Origin: Halioglobus japonicus
GTDB lineage: Bacteria; Pseudomonadota; Gammaproteobacteria; Pseudomonadales; Halieaceae
DNA: 64,000 nucleotides
NCBI RefSeq assembly: GCF_001983995.1
Contig: NZ_CP019450.1
Span: forward strand, 2,232,001 to 2,296,000
Direction of reading: 5' to 3'
Below are positions 55,467 to 64,000 of the stretch, piece by piece; position 1 is the stretch's first letter; each line of letters opens with the position of its first letter. A model generated the notes under the pieces. The model did no database searches and was not told where the DNA came from. It worked only from the letters and a program-made list of their open reading frames with translations. The translations under genes and the position numbers were made by a program.

Positions 55467-57461
55467 ATGCAACAACGGCGTGTACCGCGCAGCGTATTCG
55501 AAAACATTCTCAGCGAAATCAAGGAGGGCCGAACCGAACAAGGTTTGGCCCTCTGTGAGGCTGCGCTGGATGACTATCCCGAAGACATTAATTTACTCGG
55601 CCTGTTGGGCATGGCCCAGGGTGACCTGAGACAGTTCGACAAGGCAGAGAACACTTTGCGGCATGTCATGGAGCTCGCGCCGGGATTTGCCAAACCCTAC
55701 GAGGACCTGGGTACCCTCCTGTTGAAACAGCAACGGGCCGAGGAGGCCGTTCCCTTATTGAAGAAGGCCGTCAGGCTCGACCCGAAGCTGGAAGCCGCAC
55801 ACTTTAATCTGGGTAAGGCGCTCGCAGCGGTCGGGGAGGGGCAGCAAGCAGACGCGGCCTTTGAACGCAGCTTCGAGTTGTCACCACTACGGGGCATGAT
55901 GGCTCGCGCTGCGGAACATCATAAGGCCGGCCGTATTCGTGAGGCTGAGCAACTCTGTCGTCAGGTACTGCAAAAACAGCCACGGCATGTAGACGCGTTG
56001 CGCATGTTGGGCCTGATCGCCGCCGCAGCAGGTGATTTCGACGAGGCAGAACATCTGCTTGGCCAAGCCATGGCAGGCGCGCCGGATCATGTACCGGTGT
56101 TATTCGAGTTGGGGCGGGTGCTCAAGGAGTTGGAGCGCTATGAAGACGCGATCGAGATATATCACAAGATAACCCGGCTGCAACCCGATAATCCCAAAGG
56201 TTACTACCGTCTCGGTGGCGTGCTTGGCCCCGCCGCTCAGACCCAGGAATCCGCTGCCGCATACCGTCGTTGCCTCGACCTGTCCAGCAATCATACCGGC
56301 GCATGGCTGGGGCTGGGGCATATGCTCAAGACTCTGGGGCATCAAGAAGATGGCGTGCGAGCCTACCAGCGTTGCCTGGAACTAGAGCCAGATTTTGGCG
56401 AGGCTTATTACAGCCTGGCCAACCTCAAGACCTATCGTTTCAGCGATGCCCAGGTTGACGACATGGAGCAACGCGTCGCCGGCGATGAGCTGCGCGACAG
56501 TTCCCGGGTAAACTTTATGTTTGCGCTGGGCAAGGCGTTTGAGGATCGGGAAGATTACGACAAGGCTTGGCATTACTATGAGGGCGGCAATCAGACACAG
56601 CGTATGCTGGTCAGTTACGACCCGGTGCACACAGAGTCGATTAACGACGAGTTGGTGGCATTTTTCAATGCAGACTTCTTTCAGCAGTTGGGTGAGGTGG
56701 GTGAGCAGGACCCCGCGCCGATTTTTGTTTTGGGGATGCCGCGCTCCGGCTCTACCCTGGTTGAGCAGATTATTGCGAGTCACAGTGCCGTAGAGGGCAC
56801 CAGCGAGCTGCCCTACATCGGCAGGATGACCAAATCCCTTAATCGCAACCGCGCAGACGGTATGCGCTACCCAGGGCTGCTGGCGGAGCTGGAACCACGT
56901 CATTTTCAGCGTCTGGGTCGCGATTACCTGCACATGGCGCAAATGCATCGCACCGAGGGGACGCCTCACTTTATCGATAAGATGCCCAACAACTTTCCCT
57001 GTGTCGGCTTTATTCAAGCGATCCTGCCAAATGCGCGCATCATCGATGCCCGGCGCAATCCATTGGATGCCTGTGTTGGCAACCTGCGACAGCTCTACGC
57101 CAGGGGCCAGACCTTCAGTTACGACCAGTCGGATATTGGCGAATACTACCTGCAGTACCAGCGTATGATGGATCATTGGGATGAGGTGCTACCGGGCAAG
57201 GTATTGCATGTGCAGTACGAGGATACCGTGGCCGACCTCGATACCCAGGTCAGACGGATTCTGGACTTCCTCGAGCTGCCCTTTGAGCAGGGCTGTGTCG
57301 ATTTCCACCAGACCGATCGCGCAGTGCGCACCGCCAGTTCAGAACAGGTACGCCAGCCGATTTACAGTTCCGGTATAGGCTATTGGCGCCGCTATGAAGG
57401 GCACCTGGATGAGTTGAAGGATGTGCTTGAGCCGATCCTGGATCAATACCAGATCGGCTGA
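55467..57461 (+). CDS. TPR-sulfotransferase fusion protein
   Basis: 664 residues. About ten TPR-like repeats over residues ~10-370 (e.g. PYEDLGTLLLKQQRAEEAVPLLKKA), then a sulfotransferase domain with a proper PAPS loop PIFVLGMPRSGSTLVEQIIASH and 3'-phosphate region NARIIDARRNPLDACVGN. Similar to the 51449 protein but with more TPRs and an intact loop. Begins 18 bp after the TonB receptor stop. Presumed to sulfate a protein or small molecule; the acceptor is unknown. Confidence 0.9.
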   Translation: MQQRRVPRSVFENILSEIKEGRTEQGLALCEAALDDYPEDINLLGLLGMAQGDLRQFDKAENTLRHVMELAPGFAKPYEDLGTLLLKQQRAEEAVPLLKKAVRLDPKLEAAHFNLGKALAAVGEGQQADAAFERSFELSPLRGMMARAAEHHKAGRIREAEQLCRQVLQKQPRHVDALRMLGLIAAAAGDFDEAEHLLGQAMAGAPDHVPVLFELGRVLKELERYEDAIEIYHKITRLQPDNPKGYYRLGGVLGPAAQTQESAAAYRRCLDLSSNHTGAWLGLGHMLKTLGHQEDGVRAYQRCLELEPDFGEAYYSLANLKTYRFSDAQVDDMEQRVAGDELRDSSRVNFMFALGKAFEDREDYDKAWHYYEGGNQTQRMLVSYDPVHTESINDELVAFFNADFFQQLGEVGEQDPAPIFVLGMPRSGSTLVEQIIASHSAVEGTSELPYIGRMTKSLNRNRADGMRYPGLLAELEPRHFQRLGRDYLHMAQMHRTEGTPHFIDKMPNNFPCVGFIQAILPNARIIDARRNPLDACVGNLRQLYARGQTFSYDQSDIGEYYLQYQRMMDHWDEVLPGKVLHVQYEDTVADLDTQVRRILDFLELPFEQGCVDFHQTDRAVRTASSEQVRQPIYSSGIGYWRRYEGHLDELKDVLEPILDQYQIG

Positions 57462-57473
57462 CATGGCCGTCGA

Positions 57474-58387
57474 TCAATAGGGCCAGACTTCCAGCCCGTG
57501 AATCGCATTGCGGATATCGTAACTCAGGGTGACCAGGCTGCGAGTTTTGACCGTTTCGAGGTCATGGATGGCAATCGTCGACGGTGAACATCCAGCGGCT
57601 ATCAACCCTTCACCCAGATCACAGAGGCCGCGACCAAAACCTGCGCGGGCAATACGGGAATCATCCAGCGTCGTGTGGGTTAGTCGCGCAGGGTCAATAG
57701 CCGGTACGTCGAAGGAAAGTTCGCGATCCGGGTACACCAACCGTACCTTGTCTGATGCGGTATCGTTGAAGAGCACACCGTCGCCGTAGGGTTGGGCGTT
57801 ATGCACCCCCTGGGGCAGGCGAACACTGCGAGTCACGGTGCGACCGTTAAAGCGAATAACCCCGGCGGTTTTTAGCCCGGAAATGTGCATTCCCTGCGCA
57901 TTGCAGTGGACGTTGTTAATATGCAGCTGATTACTTTTACCTGGCCCATTGTCCCCCTCTGGATCAAACGGCGCGCCCTGGAAGCTGCTACCCACTCGAA
58001 CCAGGTGTAGTCCAAAGCAAAAGCGGTTTTCATCCAGGTCAAAGCCGAGAATGGAGTCGTGGCCCGTGGACGTGAGGTACAGGCGCCGTTGATACACGGC
58101 AATTTCATGGCAGTGCATCAAGTAGGGATTGCGATAAGAGGCCAGCAACTGGAAGTCGGGGCTGTAGACAAACAACTCATTGCTCGCCGCAATGAATACT
58201 CGCTCACCGTCGAAGGCGATGCCGCGAAGCCCCGGTCCCAGCCGCGCCCCTGCCAGTCGATGTCCGGTGCATTCCAATCGATAACCATATTCACCGACTG
58301 TTGTTCGAAATCGACAAGATAGACGCCACCGTGGCTCTCCCCCTGGTGGCTTCCCCGAACAACGGAGGTTGCAATGAGAGTCGTCAC
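57474..58387 (-). CDS. Uncharacterised beta-propeller-like protein (single-base frameshift)
   Basis: Starts at GTG 58387 (VTTLIATSVVRGSHQGESHGG), which overlaps the hydroxylase stop by 4 bp. The frame breaks at CCCC 58230-58233; adding one base gives DRGLRGIAFDGERVFIAASNELFVYSPDF and continues to the stop at 57474, about 304 residues. Repeated short strands (LYLTSTGHDSILGFDLD, MHISGLKTAGVIRF, VLFNDTASDKVRLVYPD) suggest a propeller. Similar proteins occur near TPR-sulfotransferases, but I assign no function. Converges with the sulfotransferase gene. Confidence 0.7.
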
Positions 58388-58971
58388 CTACTGGCGGCCT
58401 CGTTGGCGAGGCCGCTTGCGCCGATGTGTTGGGGAGGCACGTAGTCAAAGATGAAATTAATCCGGCCTTCCTGGCCCTTGTTCATCACGCTGTGTTGCAT
58501 CTGGTTATTGATCTCGTAGACCTTGCCGATTTCCATGCGGTAGGGACGGCCATCAATAGTGAACCTCACGCGGGGGTTGCTAACGATGGGAATGTGTATC
58601 CGGTGCCCATAGTGGAAAGAAGGGTGCTTGTCGCGATGTGGTTTGATAATGCCCCCGGGCGCCAGCCGGGCAGCCATGGCGCGGATGATGGTGCCACCTG
58701 GAGGGTAGTGGTCTTCAATCAGCTTTTGCATGAGCGGCAATGCCGTATCGGCCAGCAGCTCCCAGCCGCGTTCCCGGGTGACCTCAATTTCCGGCCAGCC
58801 AGCCCCATCGGTGAAAATCATTACCACTGATTCCGTCTGCCGATGCACATCGTACTCCTGCTGTCGATAGGTATTGTCTTTCCAGACGGGCTCATCCAGG
58901 CCCAGAATGGCCTCTCTGAGTGGCGCAATATCGTACTCGCCAAGCTCCTTCAATGGGACTTCTATATCCAT
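58384..58971 (-). CDS. Aspartyl/asparaginyl beta-hydroxylase family dioxygenase
   Basis: 195 residues, compact for the family. Fe(II)/2-oxoglutarate motif: His and Asp in IKPHRDKHPSFHYGHRIHIPI and His in NNQMQHSVMN, followed by a basic residue region for 2-OG. It hydroxylates Asp/Asn in peptides or free amino acids. First gene of the minus-strand pair with the propeller-like protein (GTGA overlap), divergent from the second Rieske gene across an operator copy. Confidence 0.87.
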   Translation of the reverse strand: MDIEVPLKELGEYDIAPLREAILGLDEPVWKDNTYRQQEYDVHRQTESVVMIFTDGAGWPEIEVTRERGWELLADTALPLMQKLIEDHYPPGGTIIRAMAARLAPGGIIKPHRDKHPSFHYGHRIHIPIVSNPRVRFTIDGRPYRMEIGKVYEINNQMQHSVMNKGQEGRINFIFDYVPPQHIGASGLANEAASR

Positions 58972-59051
58972 AGTTGCTACTGCGTTTTTATATGTTTGTA
59001 TATTCGCACAGTCGCGTAATTTTTGCGAAACTTCCCAGTGTCTCTGCTAAA

Positions 59052-59065
59052 TGAATGATCATTCA
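59052..59065. promoter_or_regulatory. Second copy of the TetR-type palindrome
   Basis: TGAATGATCATTCA is a perfect 14-bp palindrome identical to the core of the 50685-50702 site. It sits between the hydroxylase (58971, minus) and the Rieske oxygenase (59172, plus), so one regulator may control both units together with the triad-2 operon. Confidence 0.65.
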
Positions 59066-59171
59066 GTCGCTAATCCCGATTCTCCTTTATTTTCGCGTTG
59101 GAATTGGCTATATATTCACTCAAGAGTGAACGTTAGGGTCAAGTCGTTGAAGTAGGACCGGAGTTTCCCGC

Positions 59172-60347
59172 ATGTCGAATATGAGCACGTTTCAAGAGGG
59201 CTATTCAGGGCTGACCGAGGGGCGGGAATCGCTGCCCTCTAGCTGGTACCGGGATGCAGATCACTACCAGCGCGAATTGCGCGCTATATGGTATCGGCAG
59301 TGGATGTATGTCGATCGTGTCGACAGCCTGCCCGATCCTGGCGATTATCGCATTGTCCAGATCGGTGACCAGAGCATTATTGTGCTCCGGGGTAACGACA
59401 GGGTGTTCCGCGCTTTCCATAACACCTGCCGGCACCGCGGCGCTGAGTTGCTATCTGAGCCACGTGGCAATCTGGCCGGCAATATAGCCTGCCCGTACCA
59501 CGGCTGGAGCTATGATCACTGCGGCGACCTGCTGCGGGCGCCGAGTAATTTCCGTCAAACTGATTTTGAGGAAAAGGCGCTCGGCCTATATCCGGTTGCG
59601 ATTGAGGTGTTGCGTGGTTTTCTTTTTATCAATCTGCGTCCCGACGCCCAGCCGCTGACAGAGGGTATGGATTGTGGCGGCCAGGCGCTGGCCAATTGGC
59701 CCCTGGAGGGCCTGTCGGTGGGCCACGAATACCGCGAAGAGATCGCCTGTAACTGGAAGTTGTTCTGGGAAAACTTCAGCGAGTGTCTGCATTGCCCTGG
59801 CATTCATCCCGAGCTGAGTGATTTGGTACCGTTGTACAAGCGGCGGATGATGGAGGTACATGACGATCCGCTCTGGCAGCAACACCAGGCGGAAGAGAAT
59901 CCCAGGTTTCGCCCCGGGCTTCGAGAGGGCAGCGCCACATGGTCCGCGGACGGACAACCCTGCGATACCCCGTTTACTGGCCTTTCTCCGGAAGATTTGG
60001 CGCGCGGCCACACTTACGAGGTATCATGGCCGACCGCTTTTATGGTGGGGCATGTAGATTACGTGCGTATCGTCTGGCTAAGGCCGCTGTCGCCTGTCAA
60101 AACCGAGCTGTGTGCCCAGTGGCTGTTCCGGCCAGAGACCCTCGACAATGCACAATTCAATCCCGCTGAATTCGCGCATTATGCAGAAATGGTACTGGGT
60201 CAGGACGCCCGCGCGGCGGAGATGAATCAGCGCGGACTTAGTTCTATCGCGCACCAGACGGGCCGGTTAATGGCCGAGGAATACGAGGTACACGCCTTCC
60301 AGGAATGGGTGCGCGCGCAATTGGCGCAAGCTGAAGAGTCGCTATAG
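59172..60347 (+). CDS. Rieske non-heme iron oxygenase alpha subunit (second, betaine/choline-monooxygenase-like)
   Basis: 391 residues, intact. Rieske motif CRHRGAELLSEPRGNLAGNIACPYHGW and catalytic iron site ENFSECLHCPGIHPEL, with Glu in the bridging position, as in GbcA/CntA-type enzymes. GGAG RBS before ATG 59172. Stand-alone: no ferredoxin or reductase gene adjacent. Together with the 43559 gene the window has two quaternary-ammonium-type oxygenases, plausible for successive N-demethylations or two substrates. 8 bp before the convergent agmatinase gene. Confidence 0.9.
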   Translation: MSNMSTFQEGYSGLTEGRESLPSSWYRDADHYQRELRAIWYRQWMYVDRVDSLPDPGDYRIVQIGDQSIIVLRGNDRVFRAFHNTCRHRGAELLSEPRGNLAGNIACPYHGWSYDHCGDLLRAPSNFRQTDFEEKALGLYPVAIEVLRGFLFINLRPDAQPLTEGMDCGGQALANWPLEGLSVGHEYREEIACNWKLFWENFSECLHCPGIHPELSDLVPLYKRRMMEVHDDPLWQQHQAEENPRFRPGLREGSATWSADGQPCDTPFTGLSPEDLARGHTYEVSWPTAFMVGHVDYVRIVWLRPLSPVKTELCAQWLFRPETLDNAQFNPAEFAHYAEMVLGQDARAAEMNQRGLSSIAHQTGRLMAEEYEVHAFQEWVRAQLAQAEESL

Positions 60348-60354
60348 CGGATTG

Positions 60355-61292
60355 CTAGCGGCCTGGTCGGCGGGCCAGCAGGCAGAGCTGCTGCACTGCA
60401 ATCGTCGCGCCAGCCAGGGCAGTGATCTCACTGACATCGTAAGCCGGGGCAACCTCCACCATATCCATGCCCACGAGGTTAATGCCCTCCAGACCGCGCA
60501 GTATTTGCAGTGCCTGGTGAGAGGAGAGACCGCCGACCACGGGTGTTCCGGTGCCGGGAGCGAAGCTGGGGTCCAGACAATCGATGTCAAAGGTCAGGTA
60601 ACAGGGTTGGTTGCCGACAATTTCCCGTACCTGGTTTGCGATGGACTTGCAGCCCTGCTCATGTACCGCGGCCGCGCCGAAGATGTTAAAGCCATGGGTG
60701 CTGGCGTTGTGGGTGCGAATACCAATTTGCGCTGACTTTTCCGGAATGATCAAGCCTTCTCTTGCCGCGTGGTAGAACATGCTGCCGTGATCAATTCGCT
60801 CTTCTGTTTCTTCCCAGGTGTCTGAGTGGGCATCGAAGTGAATCAATGCCAAGGGCCGTGCTTGTCGTAGTGCGCCTTGAGCAGGGGGTAGCTAATGAAG
60901 TGGTCGCCGCCGAGGGTGAGCAGGGCAACGTCCTGCTCGAGAATGCCTGCCGCATATTGATAGATTTCTTCCGGCACTTTGTGTGGCTCGCCCGGGTCGA
61001 AGGGGCAGTCGCCGTAGTCAACGACAGCCAGCTCGTCAAAGGGGTTGAAATCCCAGCCGACCACCGACTCCTCCCACGCCAGGTTCGCGGAAATAGCGCG
61101 CACGGCACGAGGGCCCAGGCGTGCCCCTGATCGGTTTGAGGTGGCCAGATCATAGGGTACACCCAGTACCGCCACATCGACACCCGCAAGGTCGCGGGTG
61201 TAGCGCCGTCGCATAAAGCTGGTAATGCCTGCGTAGGTCGCTTCGTCTCCCGCGCCGTAATGGGAATCTCGGGTAATGGCCTGGTCGTTCAT
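60355..61292 (-). CDS. speB: Agmatinase/arginase-family ureohydrolase (single-base frameshift)
   Basis: Arginase fold: GVPYDLATSNRSGARLGPRAVR, TLGGDHFISYP, IHFDAHSDTWE, TFDIDCLDPSFAPGTGTPVVGGLS, the metal His/Asp ligands all present. The frame breaks at GGG 60853-60855; adding one base on the coding strand gives KHGPLALIHFDAH and a product of about 312 residues. GGGAGC RBS before ATG 61292. It may cleave agmatine, guanidinobutyrate or another guanidino compound, giving a primary amine that would enter the puu-like steps. The symbol is given for family, not for proven substrate. Confidence 0.82.
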
Positions 61293-61407
61293 TGCAGCTC
61301 CCTTGCTCTGCTTGATAGAGCGTTTAGGCTAGGGAGCTTCACACAGTTACTTCCTTAAAGCAAAGCCTGTTGTGTGTATTGCTGGGAGGGCTGCGTTGAT
61401 GGCAACG

Positions 61408-62202
61408 TCAGAACAATGAGTGGTGCTGCCCACCGTCGATGACGATATTCTGCCCCACGATAAAACGCGATAGTGGGCTGCACAGCAGGGCAGCCATCGG
61501 TGCCATGTCATCCGCGTCGGCCATGAAGCCTGCGGGAATTTTATTGTTCTCGATAAAGTGATTCATGATGACTTCATCGTTATGCTCCAGGCCAAAGGCA
61601 TCGGCATAAATGGGCATGAGCTCGTTCGCACCTTCCGTGGCGAACATGCCGGGCAGTATGTTGTTGATGTTCACACCGTACTGCGCGATCTCTCTCGATA
61701 CGCTGGCGGTATAGTTGATCAGCGCAGAGCGTGCCGGGCCCGACATCAAGCGCCAGATCATAGGATTCTTGGCGGAGAAGGTGGCGATATTCACAATGCG
61801 GCCAAAGCCGCGATCCTTCATCCCCGGGATGTAGTTGCGCATGATTTCAATCGGGCCGATCAGCGCTGTTTCCACCGACTCGCGCCACATCTCCGGCGTG
61901 ACCTTGAGGAAGTCGCCATTGGGCGCGGGCGGTTTGATGGTGATCGCGAGAATATCCGGATCAGGACAGGCCTCAAGCAGGGCTTGCCTGCCTTCTTCCT
62001 TAGAGGAATCGGCGACAATGGGAGTGACCTTGGTGCCGTACTTCTCTGCAATCTCTTCGGCTGCTTTGCGCAGGCGTTCTTCACGGCGGGCAGTGATCAC
62101 AAGCTCAGCGCCGGCTTCAGCAAGGCGCTCTGCGGTGGCGCGGCCCATACCCGCACTGCCGCCGGCCATTATGGCTTTTTTGCCCTTGATGAGTAAATCC
62201 AT
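61408..62202 (-). CDS. Atypical short-chain dehydrogenase/reductase
   Basis: 264 residues. Glycine motif GGSAGMGRATAERL at the start and a C-terminal SRFIVGQNIVIDGG typical of FabG-like SDRs. Two hallmarks are missing: NNAG is replaced by ITIKPPAP, and the catalytic YxxxK reads SGPAR (Ser/Arg). A strong GGAGGAG RBS precedes ATG 62202, so the gene is intact and expressed by signal. Function may be non-oxidoreductive or use a different catalysis. No operon partner. Confidence 0.85.
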   Translation of the reverse strand: MDLLIKGKKAIMAGGSAGMGRATAERLAEAGAELVITARREERLRKAAEEIAEKYGTKVTPIVADSSKEEGRQALLEACPDPDILAITIKPPAPNGDFLKVTPEMWRESVETALIGPIEIMRNYIPGMKDRGFGRIVNIATFSAKNPMIWRLMSGPARSALINYTASVSREIAQYGVNINNILPGMFATEGANELMPIYADAFGLEHNDEVIMNHFIENNKIPAGFMADADDMAPMAALLCSPLSRFIVGQNIVIDGGQHHSLF

Positions 62203-62313
62203 GCGTCGTCTCCTCCGTTAGTCCTTGTTATTTCCCATGTCCGTGTTCGCATGGTAGCGCACGGTGATGGGAAGCCCCCTTAGCGCTCCCTAAATACCGT
62301 AGACTGCTCTTTT

Positions 62314-63831
62314 TTAGATGCCAGGGTCAGAGTTAACCTGCTCTCGCCATTGCTCAGGCGCCCAGGCAATGATGGCATCAGCGTCTGCCTGGAGTAAGAA
62401 GCCGGACGCAACCGCCGCATTGGTAGCCTCAGTAACAGCAGCGACATAGCCTGCCTCGTCGATGTACAGGCTTGCCATCTGGGCGGCGTCAAACAGGGAT
62501 GTTGTGCCAAACAGGAAGCAGAATCTGTCACCGGGGTTCTCGTTGCCCAAGAGAATTGCGGAGGGGGCATCAACGTAAGGCGTGCGAATCCCGCCGAGCA
62601 CATTACCCAGCGCATCGTAGCGATAGTCAGATTCATCGTCGTTCAACGTAAGCCGTGGCGATGTCGGCGGTAGTATGCTATCCGATATCCACTCGTTCAG
62701 AGCGTGCACCGCCGTGTTGAAAACGTAGTGATGGGGGCCGTTGTTGATCGGCAGCTCACAAGTAATGAATCCGAGTACAGTGTTTTCTTCGCGGACTGAG
62801 GCAAACTCCGGTGCCCCGATATCGTCGTTGCGGCCGGTGACAAAAGTATACAGGTCGCCGTGCGCGGTGCCGGTGACTTCCCAGGTTCTGATGAGGTCTG
62901 TATCGGGTTGGCGTGCGCGTGCGTGGCCGAGGAGTAGTACATCGGTCTCGGTTTTGAACTGCAGCACGGGTACGTTGACGTCAGTTCGAATCAAGGCCAC
63001 GTCTGGTGTTGGTATGGAGGTGAGCGGCTCCTGCGCCAGTGGAGCGCCACTGTCGCCCCGCGAGTGCACCATGAACCCATCGAAAATCTGATACAGAGGA
63101 TGTATCGCATTGATATAGGTGGTCAGTCTGCCCGCCGATTGCGACTCGCCGTATGCGATGAGGTTCTCTGCCACCAGGCCTTCTAATGGGTCGATGCCCT
63201 GAGGGGAGCGGATCGCCTGGGCTACCTGCTGATAGATATCGAACGAAAAACTATCACCCGGATGCAATAGCGACCCATAGCGCTCTGGATTGGCCGCCTT
63301 CAGGTGCAGTGGCAGTAGCGAGCTCTCACTGCCTTCAATGCCGATGAATTGAGCAGAAACGCCGACCCAGACGGAACCGCCGCGGCGCATTTCCAGGTGC
63401 CCCGTGCCCCAGCTGGGAGGGGTTTCGAATCCGGCTGTTACGTTAAGCCATTCGATTAACACGTTGCCGTCAAAGTTGGCGGGGTCAATCGGTCGATAAA
63501 CGACAATGCGCACGCGGTACTCCGCCGTCTCGGCGGGCTCCGCTGACCAGAAGCCGTCCTCACCTAACTCACTGGTGTTCCTGAAGGCGCTCGCGGAGCC
63601 TTCCAGGAAAAACTCAGATTGCTGGTAACCTACCTCATTCAGATCGATATTGAGTGCCAGCAGGTTGATGTTGCCGACATCCGGAGGCAGCGACACTACC
63701 GGGTTGGAAACCGGTAGCAGGGTGTCGCCGCCAGCATCGCGGTCTCTACTGTTGTCTGAGCAGGCGGCCAGAGTGATGGCGAGAGCAGCTGAGCATAGCA
63801 GTGTGGAAAGGCGCAGTGTGTTTACGAACAT
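62314..63831 (-). CDS. Lipoprotein alpha/beta-hydrolase (Abhydrolase_10-like)
   Basis: 505 residues. Lipoprotein signal with lipobox LAAC (Cys after ITLAA), a linker, then a hydrolase domain with nucleophile elbow GESQSAGRLTTYINAIHPLY and His region TGTAHGDLYTF. It resembles the alpha/beta-hydrolase domain-containing family of marine gammaproteobacteria. Ester or lactone substrate unknown. Start ATG 63831; no operon partner visible. The remaining 169 bp to the window end hold nothing recognised. Confidence 0.85.
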   Translation of the reverse strand: MFVNTLRLSTLLCSAALAITLAACSDNSRDRDAGGDTLLPVSNPVVSLPPDVGNINLLALNIDLNEVGYQQSEFFLEGSASAFRNTSELGEDGFWSAEPAETAEYRVRIVVYRPIDPANFDGNVLIEWLNVTAGFETPPSWGTGHLEMRRGGSVWVGVSAQFIGIEGSESSLLPLHLKAANPERYGSLLHPGDSFSFDIYQQVAQAIRSPQGIDPLEGLVAENLIAYGESQSAGRLTTYINAIHPLYQIFDGFMVHSRGDSGAPLAQEPLTSIPTPDVALIRTDVNVPVLQFKTETDVLLLGHARARQPDTDLIRTWEVTGTAHGDLYTFVTGRNDDIGAPEFASVREENTVLGFITCELPINNGPHHYVFNTAVHALNEWISDSILPPTSPRLTLNDDESDYRYDALGNVLGGIRTPYVDAPSAILLGNENPGDRFCFLFGTTSLFDAAQMASLYIDEAGYVAAVTEATNAAVASGFLLQADADAIIAWAPEQWREQVNSDPGI

Positions 63832-64000
63832 GGAGGAGCCTCTAGTCTGACCTCATTGGTCTTGATTTATTATGAGTAGCACTGACTAGCAAACATCAGT
63901 TGTTCGTTGATAGTCAAACGGTAGTTGAAACTTAGTCGAAACTTAGTCGTACAGGAGCAGTACAGTCGTGCCGAAGAGCAAGAGCAGCAACAGTTGCACA

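Noticed and set aside
56382..57176. 264-codon ORF antisense to the sulfotransferase
   Set aside because: Mirror of a conserved sulfotransferase domain; no independent evidence.
61558..62196. 212-codon ORF antisense to the atypical SDR
   Set aside because: Shadow frame; the minus-strand SDR has a strong RBS and family motifs.

Overview
The window reads as a chromosomal segment of a marine gammaproteobacterium, most likely Halieaceae or a close relative (Haliea, Halioglobus or Congregibacter type). This is inferred from gene content: a trifunctional propionyl-CoA synthase in an apparent heterotroph, a FadL-type porin, a TonB receptor flanked by TPR-sulfotransferases, several SDRs, sulfatases, and AraC regulators with an arabinose-binding-type N-terminus. 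I saw no rRNA, tRNA, CRISPR array, intact insertion sequence or replication origin.

Layout. 1-6.3 kb: 3-hydroxypropionate/acrylate module on the minus strand (iron alcohol dehydrogenase, then propionyl-CoA synthase running off the left edge). 6.3-11.1 kb: lipoprotein amidohydrolase with an AraC regulator, then a PLP gamma-lyase divergent from an Lrp regulator. 11.1-14.9 kb: carotenoid oxygenase and DUF2141 protein, divergent from a DesK/NarL-type two-component system. 14.9-28.1 kb: accessory region of outer-membrane proteins, sulfatases and SDRs mixed with several decayed genes (sulfatase/OMP, TPP enzyme, MFS transporter, DbpA helicase, probable REP-associated transposase). 28.2-32.0 kb: CmcJ-like protein, ABC exporter, AraC regulator.

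32.1-51.4 kb is the most unusual part. Two paralogous triads, each an FAD oxidoreductase A, an FAD oxidoreductase B and a stand-alone GcvT-like protein, lie in mirror orientation. They flank a class III aminotransferase, formyl-THF deformylase PurU, a PuuB-like amine oxidase, a TetR-GNAT fusion regulator, a second aminotransferase, a Rieske oxygenase and a PuuA-like glutamine synthetase relative. The set fits oxidative N-demethylation of a methylated amine or amino compound, with the C1 unit passed to folate and released as formate. Palindromes of consensus TRAATGNNCRTTYA occur as tandem pairs at two promoters and as single sites at two others, so the cluster and a second Rieske gene at 59.2 kb may form one local regulon.

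51.4-64 kb: TPR-sulfotransferase, TonB receptor, TPR-sulfotransferase; then an Asp/Asn-hydroxylase with a partner protein on the minus strand; a second quaternary-ammonium-type Rieske oxygenase; an agmatinase-family hydrolase; an atypical SDR and a lipoprotein alpha/beta hydrolase.

Sequence quality matters here. Seven single-base frameshifts in six otherwise intact genes can all be repaired by adding one base to a short G/C run. They look like base-calling or assembly errors, whereas the decayed genes at 15-27 kb carry several lesions each and look truly dead.
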